Shown here in pieces: positions 22,260 through 36,079 of a stretch of DNA of 64,000 nt (position 1 is its first letter; every line of letters starts with the position of its first letter). Location: assembly GCA_963383645.1 (NCBI GenBank), contig OY726563.1, forward strand, positions 30,733,575 to 30,797,574, given 5' to 3'. The notes beneath the pieces were generated by a model. That model worked only from the letters and a program-made list of their open reading frames with translations. It made no database searches and was not told the DNA's origin. This stretch comes from Muscardinus avellanarius (Eukaryota; Chordata; Mammalia; Rodentia; Gliridae). Made by a program: the position numbers and the translations under genes.

Positions 22260-23850
22260 CTACCTTAGGATTTTTTAACAGAAAAGAGAAATAAAAATAT
22301 ATTTGCTTAGATGTTTTTATGTTTATTTGTATGTATCTAAACCTTATAATAGATAGAGATGCCTGTTTGAGTGATTATTATATTAGATACATTAAAACTT
22401 AAAAAATCTAGGGCAGATAAACCTAAGATTCAGTGTAGTTTTCATCTTCCAAATATTTTATGAGAAAAAGGAAATTTTAAAAAACAATGAGAATATATAC
22501 AAATATGTTTTCCAGGAAAGCAAATTCTCATTTTGATTTATTTTCATATTATCCATAGCTACTTTGTATCTTTCTTTGGGCTGGATACTTAGTCACAATC
22601 AGAAACCAGAGTTCCCCTGTACTAAATAAATGGTCTCATTTTATTTTTATTAGGCATTGGATAAATGAAATAAAGCCATTAAGAGAGATAATAGACCTCA
22701 TATTTAAAAATAAATATTGAGACAAGATAAATATGTCTACTTTTCCATGACAGTTATCTGGCAGCAGAAGTCTATTAGACTGTCATTATGTTCTATTTTA
22801 TTGACTTATCTTCCAGCTCCCATTTTTAGATGGCTTGCTTTTTGATGCTTTTACACTCATCACTTATATGTATTTACCTACATAAGCTTCTTTGCATCAG
22901 CTAGGCCTCTATACATGAATCCAGTTTCATATGTATTAGGCAAAACTCAAATCCAAATGTATAATATTCATGACAAAAAAGGGTCTATAAGAGTCACTAT
23001 CTGAATAAAAACCAATTGCACTGTATAGTACTGACATGGAGATTGAGTTCTGCAAAGGTTCTAATTGTGAAGTAATTATAAACTACTCAGTTGTGTGTTA
23101 ACCAAAAGATAATTTTAATGATTTTATGGAGCATTTTAATTGAAAGAGAAAATATAACTAGAAATTGAAGAAATTCAGTTTTCTTTTTTTCTTTTATAAG
23201 CCAGTTTAACCTGTACAACTTCTAGCCAATAAAAAAAAATCACTTGTTTTTTTCTAGAAGTAGCTTAAATAACCAAAAATCCCAAGGCATTTTACAGAAT
23301 TTACTTTTCAAAATCGGCAGAATCTGGTAAAGTCAGGACAAACTGTTCAAAATTTCCTATGTACTTAAAAGACTGAAAACAAGTATAAGTCAAGAGTCTT
23401 TCTTCATGTAGCATCTGTTTATCTTCTCTTTACACATCTGCTCACCCACATAGCTTTTTGTCATACATTTTTACTCTCCTGCCTACTCCTACCACTGCAA
23501 AACCAGATAGCCTTGAGAAAGATTAATTTCATTCTGTCTCATGCATCAGCAACAAAATTTATCAACTTGAATCCTTATTACCAGCAATCACATAAAAGCT
23601 GAAAAACGCAGCATGGTTTCTTTTTTCACCTTACAAGTTGAATTTTTCACACTAAAAAATCTCTTGGTTTATAAATGGAACACATTTGATTTAAGAATCA
23701 TTGAGAAAGAATGAGCAAAACAAAAAACAAAAACCCCATGACTCTTTTCTAAGGAAGAAGCAACTTAGGAATATAACAATAGGTTAGGTGAGTAAGCCAG
23801 CCATATTAATCCATTTCTTGAAGGAACTCTATGCAAATAATAAGGATTTG
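22260..23850. other. No feature seen
   Basis: About 1.6 kb of AT-rich intergenic DNA without a recognisable repeat or reading frame. Confidence 0.45.
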
Positions 23851-24050
23851 GACAAATGTTAACATTTATTCAGAGCTAGACACCAAGTTGAACCCTTTAT
23901 AGGCATTTTATCAGTAACTTTATGAGAACGATACCACTATATCAGTTTTTAGATGAGAGAACCAAGGTTTAGGAAGATAAAATAATTTTCTCAAGATCAC
24001 ACAGCTTGGTTTGATGGAGCAAGATTTTGACATCAGGTGTCATTTCAATA
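23850..24050 (+). mobile_element. MIR SINE
   Basis: The MIR core order is visible: TTATTCAGAGCTAGACACCAAG, TATAGGCATTTTATCAG, GATGAGAGAACCAAGGTTTAGG and CTCAAGATCACACAGCTTGG. Confidence 0.75.
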
Positions 24051-24164
24051 CCTACAATCATTTATTGCTCAAGGATTTACAGAGATACTCTATTCTCGAT
24101 CATTCCCTCAAACTTGACTTTGGCAATCCTTCCCTCCCTCCCTTCCTTCCATCCTTCCTTTCCT

Positions 24165-24365
24165 GTGTTTGGTACTGGGGATTGGACCCAGGGGACTTCT
24201 ACTTCTTAACTACACCCCCAGCCCACTTTTAAATTTTTAAATAGGGTCTCCCTAAGTTTCAAAGGGTCTCACTAAGTTTCCAAGGCTAGTTGAGAACCTG
24301 CGGTCCTACTGTCTCAGCCTCTCAAGTACTGGAATTACAAGCATCCACCACTACTTCCAGCTGAC
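24165..24365 (-). mobile_element. B1-dID SINE
   Basis: An antisense dimer from GGTACTGGGGATTGGACCCAGGGG to GGAATTACAAGCATCCACCACTACTTCCAGCT. A (TCCC/TTCC)n tract precedes it at 24130-24166. Confidence 0.9.
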
Positions 24366-24439
24366 TCTGGCAACTTTTCTTTCATTTTTCTTGCTTTCCT
24401 CCATGGCTAGCTAACTTTCCCCCAACAAATCACAACAAA

Positions 24440-24616
24440 GGCCAGGCGTGGTGGTGCACATTTGTAATCCCCGTGCTTGGGAGGTGGAGACAGGAGGATC
24501 ACGCAGGTTTGAAGCCAGCCTCGATGGCTTAAGAGACCCTGTTCCCAAATAAAATATAAAATTATAAAATAGGTCTGGGAGTGTAGCCCAGAGGTAGTAG
24601 GGTTCCATCCCCAGTA

Positions 24617-24658
<42 letters not shown>
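24440..24658 (+). mobile_element. B1-dID SINE, type B, with (CA)n tail
   Basis: The dimer runs to CCATCCCCAGTACTA, then a (CA)20 tract at about 24618-24657 replaces the A tail. The duplication ATCACAACAAA flanks it. Confidence 0.92.
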
Positions 24659-24659
<1 letters not shown>

Positions 24660-24661
<2 letters not shown>

Positions 24662-25310
24662 TCACAACAAATAATTCTAAATTAACAAAGATCTAAATTA
24701 GTCTAAACATCTTTCTTTTGCAAGCAACTAGACACCCACTCAAACAAATGGAATGTATAGGGTCCTATAATTGAAAAATCCTTCAGCAAAGGCCATGTGC
24801 AGGCATTCTAACAATGTCATCAGGCCCCCTTTTGTAATATATTTTTACTAGCCATTTCTCCTTTCTTCTGTGTGGCTTTATCCTCAGTATGCTTTCTTCT
24901 TGCAATCACATGATGGAAACTGATATCTGCAAGTTTAATACTTCTACTTTAGCAGTCTCAGCTTTCCCTATGTTTCTAGCAAAGCAAAGTTAGGACTGAG
25001 TCTCCTTGGATATGTCCGTGGTACATTCTTACCACTGGGCATATGGGAATAGTTTAGCTCTTTTCAATCTGTATCTTCTGGGAATGGGGTTGGTGTTTCT
25101 CAAAGAAAACTCAAGATACTGTTATTAGGAAAAGGAAATGGAAGTTGAGTAGGCAAGGTTCCTCATTCTGAAGTCTAGCCACATGCTTTTCCCTATGTAT
25201 TCTTATATTAAGCCTATGTCGAGCCACCTGCAAAGTTCATCTCTGTTAGCCATTTTAATAAGTCTTGCTGAATTTTTATTCTTTCTGCAAGACATACATG
25301 TTAAAATTAT
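24660..25310. other. Probable ancient repeat, unassigned
   Basis: The order of short motifs (TTTGCAAGCAACTAGA, ATGTCATCAGGCCCCC, TGTGTGGCTTTATCCTCAG) is like a common mammalian repeat whose name I cannot give. No gene is visible. Confidence 0.3.
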
Positions 25311-25312
25311 AA

Positions 25313-25386
25313 TATATATACACACATACATTTATAGGTATACATTATGTATGTACATACATACATATATACATACATACATACAT
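25313..25386. repeat. (TA)(CATA)n microsatellite
   Basis: An imperfect tract of TATATA, CACATA and (CATA)n units. Confidence 0.9.
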
Positions 25387-25439
25387 TTTTCTGTCATAAG
25401 ATTCTAAAGTCACACTCAAATTTCAAATCTGAAATAGCC

Positions 25440-25860
25440 ATTTTCCTTCCTTTGGTGCCCCATACCATTCCCCCTGCCTGCACACTTTGTATCTCCATTG
25501 GCCCAATTGTCGAGAGCAAAAGCACACATAATCTTCTATTTTTCTCAGTCTCAAATCTAGTTGGTCATCAAATCCTGATATGCTACCTGCTTAATATCTC
25601 TTGACTCTTTCCATCCTTCTTGGTATTGCCTTTGTCCAGGTTTCCTCATTTATTTTTCATTCTTTTTGTCACCTGACAAATATTCCTCTTTTCAAATATT
25701 GCCTCTGATTTTCTAGGAAAATGGTCTTCCTAAGGCACAAATATGATCCTATGATTCCTTTATTTACAACCTTTTGGTGATTCCCCGTAGTATGACTCCC
25801 ATGGACCTAACTTTCTCATTAATAAATGAAAATTTTAATTTGATGACCTCTGGGGTCCTT
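25440..25860 (-). mobile_element. L2 LINE fragment, antisense
   Basis: It shows the antisense L2 3' order: a GTTTCCTCATTTATTTTTC region, AAAATGGTCTTCCTAAGGCACAAATATGATCC, then CCTTTTGGTGATTCCCC. Moderately diverged. Confidence 0.6.
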
Positions 25861-25869
25861 ATAGTTCTA

Positions 25870-26980
25870 TTCTGTTAATCCTTGCCAGTTTAATGCAGTT
25901 ACCTCTGTTTGAGCATCTGGCAATAGATTGTTCTGTCTTTGGTATGATGGGCGGAGATTCAGGTTCTTTGTGAATATCACTTCTTATTTTAATATGGGAA
26001 TGCTCTCTCAAGCCATTTTGAACAGTCTTATCATATTGAGAACATCTGGAAAATGTGAATATCGGCATACCAGAATAATAAACAACATAAGTTATCTTGG
26101 ATATATTTGATCTTTTAACTAGCACCTCTTGAACTCATAAAAATGCCTAGAAATGGACTCTATCATAGAATAAATTCTACCTTATATTTTAGCATAGGAA
26201 CTTCTTACAAGAATGAGAAACATGGTTGTAGACAGAAATGTTAGATTACCATAATACAAAAACAAGGGGATTATTGCATTATCATTACCAGGTTGTTACT
26301 TGATAGCTGTTGATCTATATCATTATAAGATTTTTAATCATGCATCACCTCCTAACATCTTGAGTGCTAGAGTAAACTTTGGAAATGACTAAATATAGAA
26401 AACTGTTATAGTTTTTAAGTTAAGGAATTTAACTAAAAAACTCCAATATCCCCACTTGCCAATTTAATGTACCTTACACAGACTCATCAGTTTAAAATAG
26501 AGGAATACTTGTATCAACAGTGTCCTACACGCAAACTTTTATTATAGTATATTCAAATTGCACATACATAAACGCACATTGTATGACCCAAAGGTATAAT
26601 TTACATAGTTTTCTCATATTCAGAAAGCTTTTCTTAGCTAATATGACTTTTTCTTGCCAATATGACCAATCAAATTGGGCTGCCCCTCCTTGAGGTAGAA
26701 AAGAAAATGTCAGTTTTCTTGTTTATTGCACCTACTTTCTAATTCTGCCATTAGAATGTGTAATGGTAATTTTTATTGACCTTTAATGGCTAAAACATGC
26801 TTAAAGTTGATAATGCTGGATGTAGAGAAAAAGCAGACAGGAAAAATAATCAAATCTAACATTGAAAATATACATTTTATGGCTTCTTGTGGCAGAAGAA
26901 TATAATCAAGAAACTGGTAAAGAAAACAGTAAAGCTCAGAAATTGATAAATAGATGATTTTAACATTATGAACACGGAGA
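25870..26980. other. No feature seen
   Basis: AT-rich intergenic DNA. Frames such as 25859-26125 (minus) show no family resemblance. Confidence 0.4.
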
Positions 26981-26984
26981 TCCA

Positions 26985-27480
26985 TAAATATTTATTAAGC
27001 ACATATTGTATGTCAGGTATTGATCTAGATATTAAAGTTACAGCAGGAAAATCACAGAAGGAAACTCCTGTCCTTATTGAGATTACACTCTAGTGGAGGG
27101 ATACAGGGGAGAAACTAAATAAATAAAACATATAGTTGTTAAATACTAACCATTGGGGAGAGTTTAGGGAAACTTCTGCAAAACTATAATGGAAGGGTAG
27201 AAGAGGAAGAAGGCTGAGGTTGATTAATGGAGGAGCTACATCCGAATATGTGTAAAAGTATGAATGTAGCATGGTCAAAATGGACACTCATTGTTGGGAA
27301 AAGGAAGGGGAAGCAAGAGGGAGACGGCACAAAGCACAATCTGAATGCATGCCATTTTTAATATGTTCCACATAAAAATAATAATTTGAGAGAAATATCA
27401 CTGAGAGAGGTGAAGAGGCATGCCATGAGTACACGTTTTAAAGAGGAATCCAAGAAGAGAAAACTGCAGAGGGCCTAGTA
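26985..27480 (+). mobile_element. L2 LINE fragment, sense
   Basis: The L2 signature is visible: AATATTTATTAAGCACATATTGTATGTCAGG, CCTTATTGAGATTACACTCTAGTGG, AACTAAATAAATAAA. It weakens after 27300. Confidence 0.65.
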
Positions 27481-27739
27481 TGTTTGAGGACCATCAAAGT
27501 GGTCAGTATGGCTGGGAACTAAAGAATCAAGGGACAAGAGGAATAGGAGAAGTCCCAGAAGAAATGAATGCCAGAAATCATGCACCCACCAGGCCATTCT
27601 ATGGACCCTAGACTTTCCTTTGAGGGACGTGTGAAACACAGACATATCAGCAAGCATGTTTTGTCTGCTATTTTGAGATCTTAGGGGGGGTGTTAAAATG
27701 CGGAAGAAGGGTGAAAGTCTCAAATTAGGTTGTTTTTAA

Positions 27740-27957
27740 TTTTTTTTATTTTTTAATAATGGAGACTGAACTCAGGAACATTCTAACTCCTATCTATACT
27801 CTAAGACCATATTAATTTATTTTAAATTTTGAAGTATAGTCTCACTAACTTGATAAGGGGCTTTCTAAATTGCTGTGGCTGGTCTCAAACATGTGATCCT
27901 CCTGTTTTATTCTCCCAAGTACTTGTATTACAGGTGTGTGCCAACACATCTGGCTGT
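27740..27957 (-). mobile_element. B1-dID SINE, old
   Basis: A diverged antisense dimer, from ATGGAGACTGAACTCAGGAACATTC to GTATTACAGGTGTGTGCCAACACATCTGGCT, flanked by AATTAGGTTG on both sides. Confidence 0.88.
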
Positions 27958-28139
27958 AATTAGGTTGCTAATCTAATAAATCAGGTCTAAATCTCCACAG
28001 AGGACATGTTATAAGGACTGAGCATAACATAACTCAGTTATTTTAACCATTTCAGGATAAATCCTTAGGAAAAAAAAACTTTGAAAAACTTTCTGAAATC
28101 ATTTCTAAGATGGATTTTCTCATAAAATGTACTAAACAT

Positions 28140-28347
28140 AGGCGGGCATGGGGGCGCAAGTTTGTAATCCCAGCATTAGGGAGGCTGAGACTGGAGGATC
28201 ATGGGTTGCGGACAGCCTCAGCAACTTAGTGAGGCCCTCTGCAACTCAGTGAGACCCTGTTTCAAAATAAAGAATAAAAAATAGGGCAGGGGTGTAGCTC
28301 AGAGGTTGAATGCCCCTGAATTATATCCCCAGACCCACAAAAAAAAA
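28140..28347 (+). mobile_element. B1-dID SINE, type A
   Basis: A full-length type A copy ending in TATATCCCCAGACCCAC and an A tail. The flanks GTACTAAACATA and GTATTAAACATTA are a near-perfect duplication. Confidence 0.92.
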
Positions 28348-28359
28348 GTATTAAACATT

Positions 28360-28920
28360 ACAGGGTGATATTTGAAAATTATACAATTACTGATTTTTTT
28401 CATATTCACCTTTACATAGTAATAATTTGCATGAGAGGAACACTTTGATTTAATACTCTTTTTCTTGGATAGTTTACATAATTTTATGCGATTTACTTGA
28501 TGAAGCCACTAAAACTATTTTCCATCCATAGTTTTACATAATCTGCATAATAAGGGAACACTGACTGAGGGAGAACTAGGAACTGGGCAATTCAGCAAGA
28601 TCACAGAAACCATGTGTTGGGAGCTGCCTGTCAGCAAATCCTGCTAGAAATTTTGTGAATATCAGGACAAATCTTGCAGATAAGGGCAAAATAAATGGCC
28701 TTGCTGAGATTTTGTTTAGGCTGCACATTTCTTGTTGGGTCATTTCTACTTCTAAAAAAAATCAACTAGAATTTTTATCTTGGAGCACAACTCTCTGGGT
28801 GCCTGCATAATTCTCTGTCCTCTAGAGTTCTCTGAAATATTTTTGCTCATAAGTGCTTGTTACCCTTTTGAATGGACACTATTTATTAGAAGGACTTCCA
28901 TGATATTGAATGATAGGGTG
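28360..28920. other. No feature seen
   Basis: Intergenic DNA with no recognisable repeat or gene. Confidence 0.4.
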
Positions 28921-28924
28921 CTGG

Positions 28925-29460
28925 CAAGATATTCCAGTTACCACTGTTGTATAACAAATTATTCTAAAATTTAGGCTTAAAATATTATTTTGTTTTGCTC
29001 ATAATTTGTAAGTCAGAAATTCTGGAAAAGATGTGATAGTGGTTCTCACTTGAAGCTGTAGTTATCTGAGGTTTCTTTCTGGCTAGATATTCAAAGTGGC
29101 TCATTCATATGTTTAATAACTAACTGTTGATTAACTTAATGGCCTTCATTATCCTCTTCAAAATGCCTGGGCTTCCTTACAATATAGCAGCTTCAGGATA
29201 ATCAGATTCCTAGAAGGCAGCTCAAGGCTCTGAATGTGAGTGATCTAGCATGTAAGATACAAGCTTTGTCACCTTTCATGACTTAGCACTGGATGTAATG
29301 CAGTGACATTTCCATAACAGTTTATTGTTTACAAATGAGCCACAAGCCTACCAAAATTTAAGAGGAAGTGACATGAATCTACCTCCTTATGAGGAGAATG
29401 TCAGATCACATTGATTGTAGAGGAGCATGTGGCATAGGAGATATCATTGTGTCCATATTT
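28925..29460 (-). mobile_element. Ancient LTR-like mammalian repeat
   Basis: The motif order ATAACAAATTATTCTAAAATTTAGGCTTAAAA, TGCCTGGGCTTCCTTACAATATAGCAGC, CCTTTCATGACTTAGCACTGG, CAGTGACATTTCC and GAATCTACCTCCTTATGAGG matches a repeat I know from other mammals. Its exact family (MLT/MER type) and orientation are uncertain. A related copy is at 62545-63010. Confidence 0.55.
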
Positions 29461-29469
29461 GGAAAAGAT

Positions 29470-31955
29470 ATCTATCACACAGGGTTAGTTAGTAAAAATA
29501 GAATGTGTGAAGTCACTTTATTCAGGATAAAGTACCGTGGACACCACCAGATCTTGTGGAAAAACAGACAAAACAAAGAGGAAGAAACTGTAGAATATTT
29601 ACATTATGGTATTTACAAGAGCAAAAGGATCCAAGAATACTGTAGAAGTTGTTAAATATGTCAGGTTAAAGTTTCAATAAAGGCCTCTCTTTGTATTCTG
29701 TACTCTAGACTACCTTAAAAATAGAATTCTTATGGGAATTCACATATTTCATAAATTTTTAGTGAGTATCAACTAAAAGTAGTAGTAATAAAATAGCCAA
29801 TAACTAGGCTCTTGCTTTTTGTTATATATAAATGTAACAAAAAGTCCCACCCTCATAAAGAATATATTCTAATAAAGTAATAGTATTAAAATAAATAATG
29901 TGACTTGAAAATTAAACAAATGAATATTAGAAGTGGACTTTGTGTGATACATAGCTTGCTCCACTCTGGAGTGTGTTTTGGGCAAAAGATTAGACAAAAG
30001 GGAAGTAAGGTCTTTGGGAAAGCAATCTTACAGATTAAAGGCTTCATTTTCCTGTGAATTCAAGAAGACTTTGAAAGATTATGAATCTCTTGCTTCTCCC
30101 AAATTATCTGTTTTGTACCCATCTCCTGGCTCTGGTTCTATTTGTTGGCCTCAATATTCAAAAGAAATCTCTAGGTGCTCCCATGGTGTATTAACACCAT
30201 TTGGCATGCGACTTTGAAGTTCCATAAAGACACTGTATTTTCCTTACATAACGTACCACTAGAATAAGACAGGAGAAAGTATTTCAGTTCTGAGACTAGA
30301 TGCAAAGAAGTTTTGCACATTTCTGCTTTTGTTTCTGCCTCTCTGTCACTGCCATGCAAGCCTGCTGGTGTGGTCCTGCTGGAGGACAAGGACATGTGGA
30401 CCAAAGCCCAGCTTTCTCAGTCTCCCCAAGCAAGTGACAGCCCACCTCCAGACACATGAATTAATCAGTCGTCAATATTCTAGACGCATTAACAATAAGT
30501 TTACTGTTAAGTGCTATAGTATTTTGTGGTTGTTTGCTATACAGCATTTGGGAGCAAGAGAAGGGTGACAGAACTAGGAAAAAGCACAGCTTTCTCTGGG
30601 TGACCTGCCTACAGTTCTATTTTGAATTTAGCCAGTGCAGGTCCTGTCATTGCTGCTGGTGCCACCCGTGAGCTGGGATGTGTGGAAGGATAATCAGAGT
30701 TAGAATTAACAGAATTTTCTCTAGATTCATGACATGGTGAGGTGTGGAGGAGTGAAGAAGAATAAGGCTTCATTTCCGCTTGTACAGGTTTGTATTCTGT
30801 GTCTATATCTGAGAGGACAAAAGTCGTTCCTAATGCCAATTACAACAGAAGGATGAGGAAAGAAGTCTTGAGGCTAAACGAAACAATCTAGTTGTTCCTT
30901 GGATGCCGTTTCTCCCTTTAACTTACCAAATTCCCTGGGTAAACTGGACTTAGCTTTATTATTATAAAAACACATCCATTTTGGTAGCACTAAAGGAGGT
31001 GAATGGTCCTGGTAAGCCTGAATGTGGATATGTCAGTCCTAACAATAATCTTGGTAAACTGAGTTCACCAGATTATGTCAAGCAAGGAAAGCAAGCTATC
31101 TAATCTTCCAGCTCATTGTGGCAATTAACAGTTTTGAGGGGGAAACAAAAGTGGCTTTTAAGTGATGCAGTTTCTCTCCCCACAAAGTTCAAGAAACTTT
31201 GAGCCACTTATTTTGCATCCTGCACAGGCTCTCTCAAAATACTAACACTCCTGGGAGACGTGACTTCTTTAGCCTTCAAGAGTCAACGCTTTGGAAAAAA
31301 TTATTTTTAAAATAGCTGAACACAAGGAAGGCAACTAGTTTGTGTAATTGTATATTTTTTGTCTTCTAAAAGAAACTGTAAGCTCTAAGAGGTCTAGGAC
31401 CATGTCTATGTTACTCATTCATCTATTTCAAAGTTCTAGGACACAAAGGGGACCTCCTAATGCCAGTGGAAGGAAAACAAAGGAGAAAGAAGGGAGGGAA
31501 GGAGGAAAGTGAGAAAGCAGAAGAATTATCAAAAGCCTAATTAAATTTTCAGTCAGCCTTTATCCTTGTATTAACTCATAAATGACCTCAATGTTTTGTG
31601 GCCTATTATTCTACACACAGGAGCTGAGGAAGGAGGAGAGCAGAGGAGTCTTCACCCCCTTGTCTTGATCAGTTGTGGTTCTTTGAATTTTTACTCATAT
31701 GTACTCCCAAAATAAAACAAAACTACAGCAGCAACAAAAATTAGGACAGCCAAAGGCAAGAAAAAGTTTCCATACGGGACATTTCATGTTTTTTAATGCA
31801 TGAAACACCACATAATCAAACCTCCCAGGCTTTAATTTTGAAACATTTCGAATGAAGGCTCCATATTGACCAAGATGGAAAACGAGCTTCGAAAAGGACT
31901 CCCAGGGTTTTGTTTTTGATTTTGATTTTTGTTTCCTGGTATTTTAGCCTAGTTT
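29470..31955. other. Upstream flank of LANCL3, unassigned
   Basis: About 2.5 kb with low density of recognised repeats. A short L2/MIR-like patch (AAACTGTAAGCTCTAAGAGGTCTAGGACC) lies near 31370-31440. No exon or conserved frame is recognised. It could hold distal regulatory DNA, but nothing in it shows that directly. Confidence 0.4.
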
Positions 31956-31962
31956 CGTGGCT

Positions 31963-32122
31963 TTTCAAACTTCAACGTGCATGAGAAGCTCCTAGATATC
32001 TTGCTAAATATTCCAATTTTGATTCAATAGTTCTGGGGTAAAGCCTGAAGTGCTGCGTTTTTAATATATTCCCAGGTGATGCTGATGCTACTAACCTGGG
32101 GACCACACTTTGAGTGTAAAAG
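31963..32122 (-). mobile_element. MER5A-like DNA transposon
   Basis: The sequence TTTTCAAACTTCAACGTGCATGAGAAGC, GGTGATGCTGATGCTACTAACCTGGGGACCACACTTTGAG is an antisense MER5A. It lies within 100 bases of the CpG island edge. Confidence 0.8.
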
Positions 32123-32179
32123 GAACTCGAGGTCATCACCTCCACTGTCAGGTGTGCTAATGTCCAACCTCAGCATTCG

Positions 32180-33272
<1,093 letters not shown>

Positions 33273-33976
33273 TGACTCCCGCTGCATCTGCCCTGGTTGT
33301 TCTCCTCCATCTCTCTTTGTTACTCTTTGTCTGACGCTGTCGTTTCTTCAGACTCTTGACGTTTATCTTCTGTTTTTGTCTTTTTCTCCTCTCTTTTTCT
33401 GTCTCTTATTTTGTTGGGATTCCACGTCTTTTCACTTTGTTCCTATTTTGCGCGAAAGGAGCCATCACCCCAGATGTTTCTTTTGGGAAGGGGGAGGGGC
33501 TGACGGTGGCCCATTCAAGGGATATTTTAAAAACTCAGAAAAGAAAAAAAAAAAGGATGTATTTCTTTTCCTTTGAAAGCTCTTTAGGTGTTGGGACACC
33601 CTAAAATGTTAGAAAGCTAAAAAGTCATTAAAAAGTCATGGGAATTGTAGGGACCAATGTGGAGTTAAGTTGCTTCTGGACCCCTGGGTCCCTAACAAAG
33701 GATAACTGCCCGGCTGTAGGTTTGATGCACTTACTGGATTACTTACTATTCAGTTCATCCCATGGCTCTAACCAAATGTATATATCTCATAGGAGTTGCA
33801 TCCTTTTAAATACATAAACGTAGGCTAAAATGTACCCTACTCTGGTCTTATGTGTATTTAAAAATGTGTACTGTGGTCAAAACCACAGCATTTTTGACAG
33901 GACAGCTTTTCTTTGATGAATAGCTTTTCAGTGGCTCCTGGAAGAGAATTGGATTTCCCAACTCTACATAAACATA

Positions 33977-33980
33977 CACA

Positions 33981-34020
<40 letters not shown>
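33977..34020. repeat. (CA)n microsatellite
   Basis: An (AC)n tract with a CGCG imperfection near its start. Confidence 0.97.
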
Positions 34021-34021
<1 letters not shown>

Positions 34022-34029
34022 TTTTCTAG

Positions 34030-35300
34030 ATTTGCTTTGAATACAGCATGTGGTTATTAGAAGAGGATGTGCCGATTCCTGTGGAGTAGAGAAAAAAACT
34101 CTACAGGATCATAGTAGCTAGAACTGAAAGAGAGGCACTTTCATTCACAATCCACTGGAGCCACATATTGTTCTAGAGAGGAAGTGACACATTTAACTTG
34201 ACTTTATCTGTGTGAGAAAGGAGGCATTTGAAGAAAAATTAAAGGTATACAGTGTGTTTTAAATGTGTAATTAACTTTGATAACCTCTACAGAGGCAGAC
34301 TTGATTTTTTTTTATTTATAGTACGTGAAGGTGATTCAAGTGAGAAAAAAGTATTTCTAAAGAATGTGCAGTGTGCTAGCAGGGCAGCAAAGGTCTGTGT
34401 GACAAAGTTGTCTTGAAATAGTTCACTCTGCTTCTGAGTCACTGTTATCTGCTAGCAGTTTCCCAAGGGCCCTTCCAGTTGTATGAAACCTCTTAGAAGG
34501 CCACAGAGCTATTTACATATCATTTGCATTGCATTTGCATCTGCTTCCCAGACCTTGTTGTCTGGTGGTAAGCACATTTCAAAATTATTTTTTCCAGTTT
34601 TCCTTAAACTTGCTTCTTCCCTTCTCCATGCTTTGAGGCCTTTTCTCCAAAATAAAATGGCTGAGTGGAAAACCCATCAAGTCACACAGGTAAATACAGA
34701 ACTGATGAACTCTGACTAAAATCTGGTGGTCCAGGGCCAGCCTGCAATGCTGATCCACAAAGGCATTTATTAACACCTTTTGTCTCTCCTCCTGCCAAAC
34801 CAGATCTGTCATTTTGTACTAATCAAGTCGAGGTGCTTTGCCCCCTGCTCCCAGGAGAAATAAAATGCTCCAAAGATTTTTTTTTTATTTAAAGGCTCTT
34901 AATCTGTTAGATCAGCCAGTCCCAGTGCTAGCTTCAGCTTCAGAAGTCCAAGAAATTCATGCTTGAAAGGTAAGGCAGAGGCTAAGCATACTATTCCCAC
35001 CACCAAGCTCAGGTCAGTACATGATTTTGTCCTCAGTAGATGATCCATACACTCACTCTGATTAAACTGAATTTCCACTTGTGTGTCATGCTCTGTAAAT
35101 AATCTGCTATTATTTCCCTGGTTTCTTTCTCTTCAAAATCATTTATATTCACCTTCATCTGACAGTTCTTTTAGTTATCACCCTAGTTTAGATCCTCTTC
35201 ACAGTATTTGGCACATCCTTGCCCTCTAATAAATAGTGGAATGAATGTCTTACAATATTCCAGGATTAATACATGGTACTCTGAGCTGGATTCTCCCAGT
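34030..35300. other. Intronic, mostly unassigned
   Basis: No exon is recognised. A short L2-like 3' patch (TATTTGGCACATCCTTGCCCTCTAATAAATAGTGGAATGAATG) lies at about 35190-35250. Confidence 0.4.
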
Positions 35301-35304
35301 AAGT

Positions 35305-35489
35305 ACACTTCATAGCTGGGGGTGGTGGCACATGCCTGTAACCTCAGTACTTGGGAGGCTGAAACTGGAGGATTCTAGGTTCAAGGTCAGCTTCAACAAC
35401 TTAACAAGGCCCTCAACAACTTAATGAGACCTTGTTTCAAAATAAAAATAAGGCTGGGAGTGTAGTTCAGAAGTAGAACATTACTGGGT

Positions 35490-35535
<46 letters not shown>
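35305..35535 (+). mobile_element. B1-dID SINE, old, with (CA)n tail
   Basis: A dimer from AGCTGGGGGTGGTGGCACATGCCTG to GAACATTACTGGGTTCTA, then (CA)n at 35493-35535. Confidence 0.88.
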
Positions 35536-35538
<3 letters not shown>

Positions 35539-35539
35539 A

Positions 35540-36060
35540 TTTCCCTGCTCAGTTTCCTGCAGTAGCTAACTATTACATTTTCTCCAGTGACTTCACATCC
35601 TTAAAATTAAAGCTACAATATGGCTGAAAAGGTCTCGTGTGATCTAGTCCCCTGCATACCTACTTCACTTCTTGCTTACTCTCCTCCAGCCACACTGGCC
35701 TTCTTGCTGTTTTAGGCTTTCTTCTGTCTCCGGGGTGTTGGTACTCTCTGTTCTCTTCACTTGGAACACTTCCTCTAGATATTTTTGTATCTAGCTCCAT
35801 AAGTCTTTATCTCCTCAGCGAGGCCTTTCCTGTCTGCCCTATTTAAAATTGCAACCCACCACCCTGGCTATGACCATTTTTTTTCTTTTTAATTTTACTC
35901 AATTTCTTTTTTTAAAATACTTCTATTGGAGCATTGTAGTCTCACTAATTATAATATATCTCGTAGTGATAGTGAAATGCATGAACATAGCACTTCAATT
36001 TCTTTGTCTTCACTATAAACTCTAGAAGGATAAAAATTATTTTTTCCATTGTTATATCTT
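35540..36060 (-). mobile_element. L2 LINE 3' part, antisense (first piece)
   Basis: A clear antisense L2: CTCCTCCAGCCACACTGGCCTTCTTGCTG, TGGAACACTTCCTCTAGATA, GCGAGGCCTTTCCTGTCTGCCCT. A short L1 3'-end fragment (35920-35995, TTCTATTGGAGCATTGTAGTCTCAC) interrupts it. It resumes at about 36472. Confidence 0.8.
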
Positions 36061-36079
36061 TAAATATTTTTTTTAAATT

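Noticed and set aside
29389..29655. An 88-codon plus-strand frame
   Set aside because: It partly overlaps an LTR-like repeat and has no recognisable domain, paralogue or splice context.
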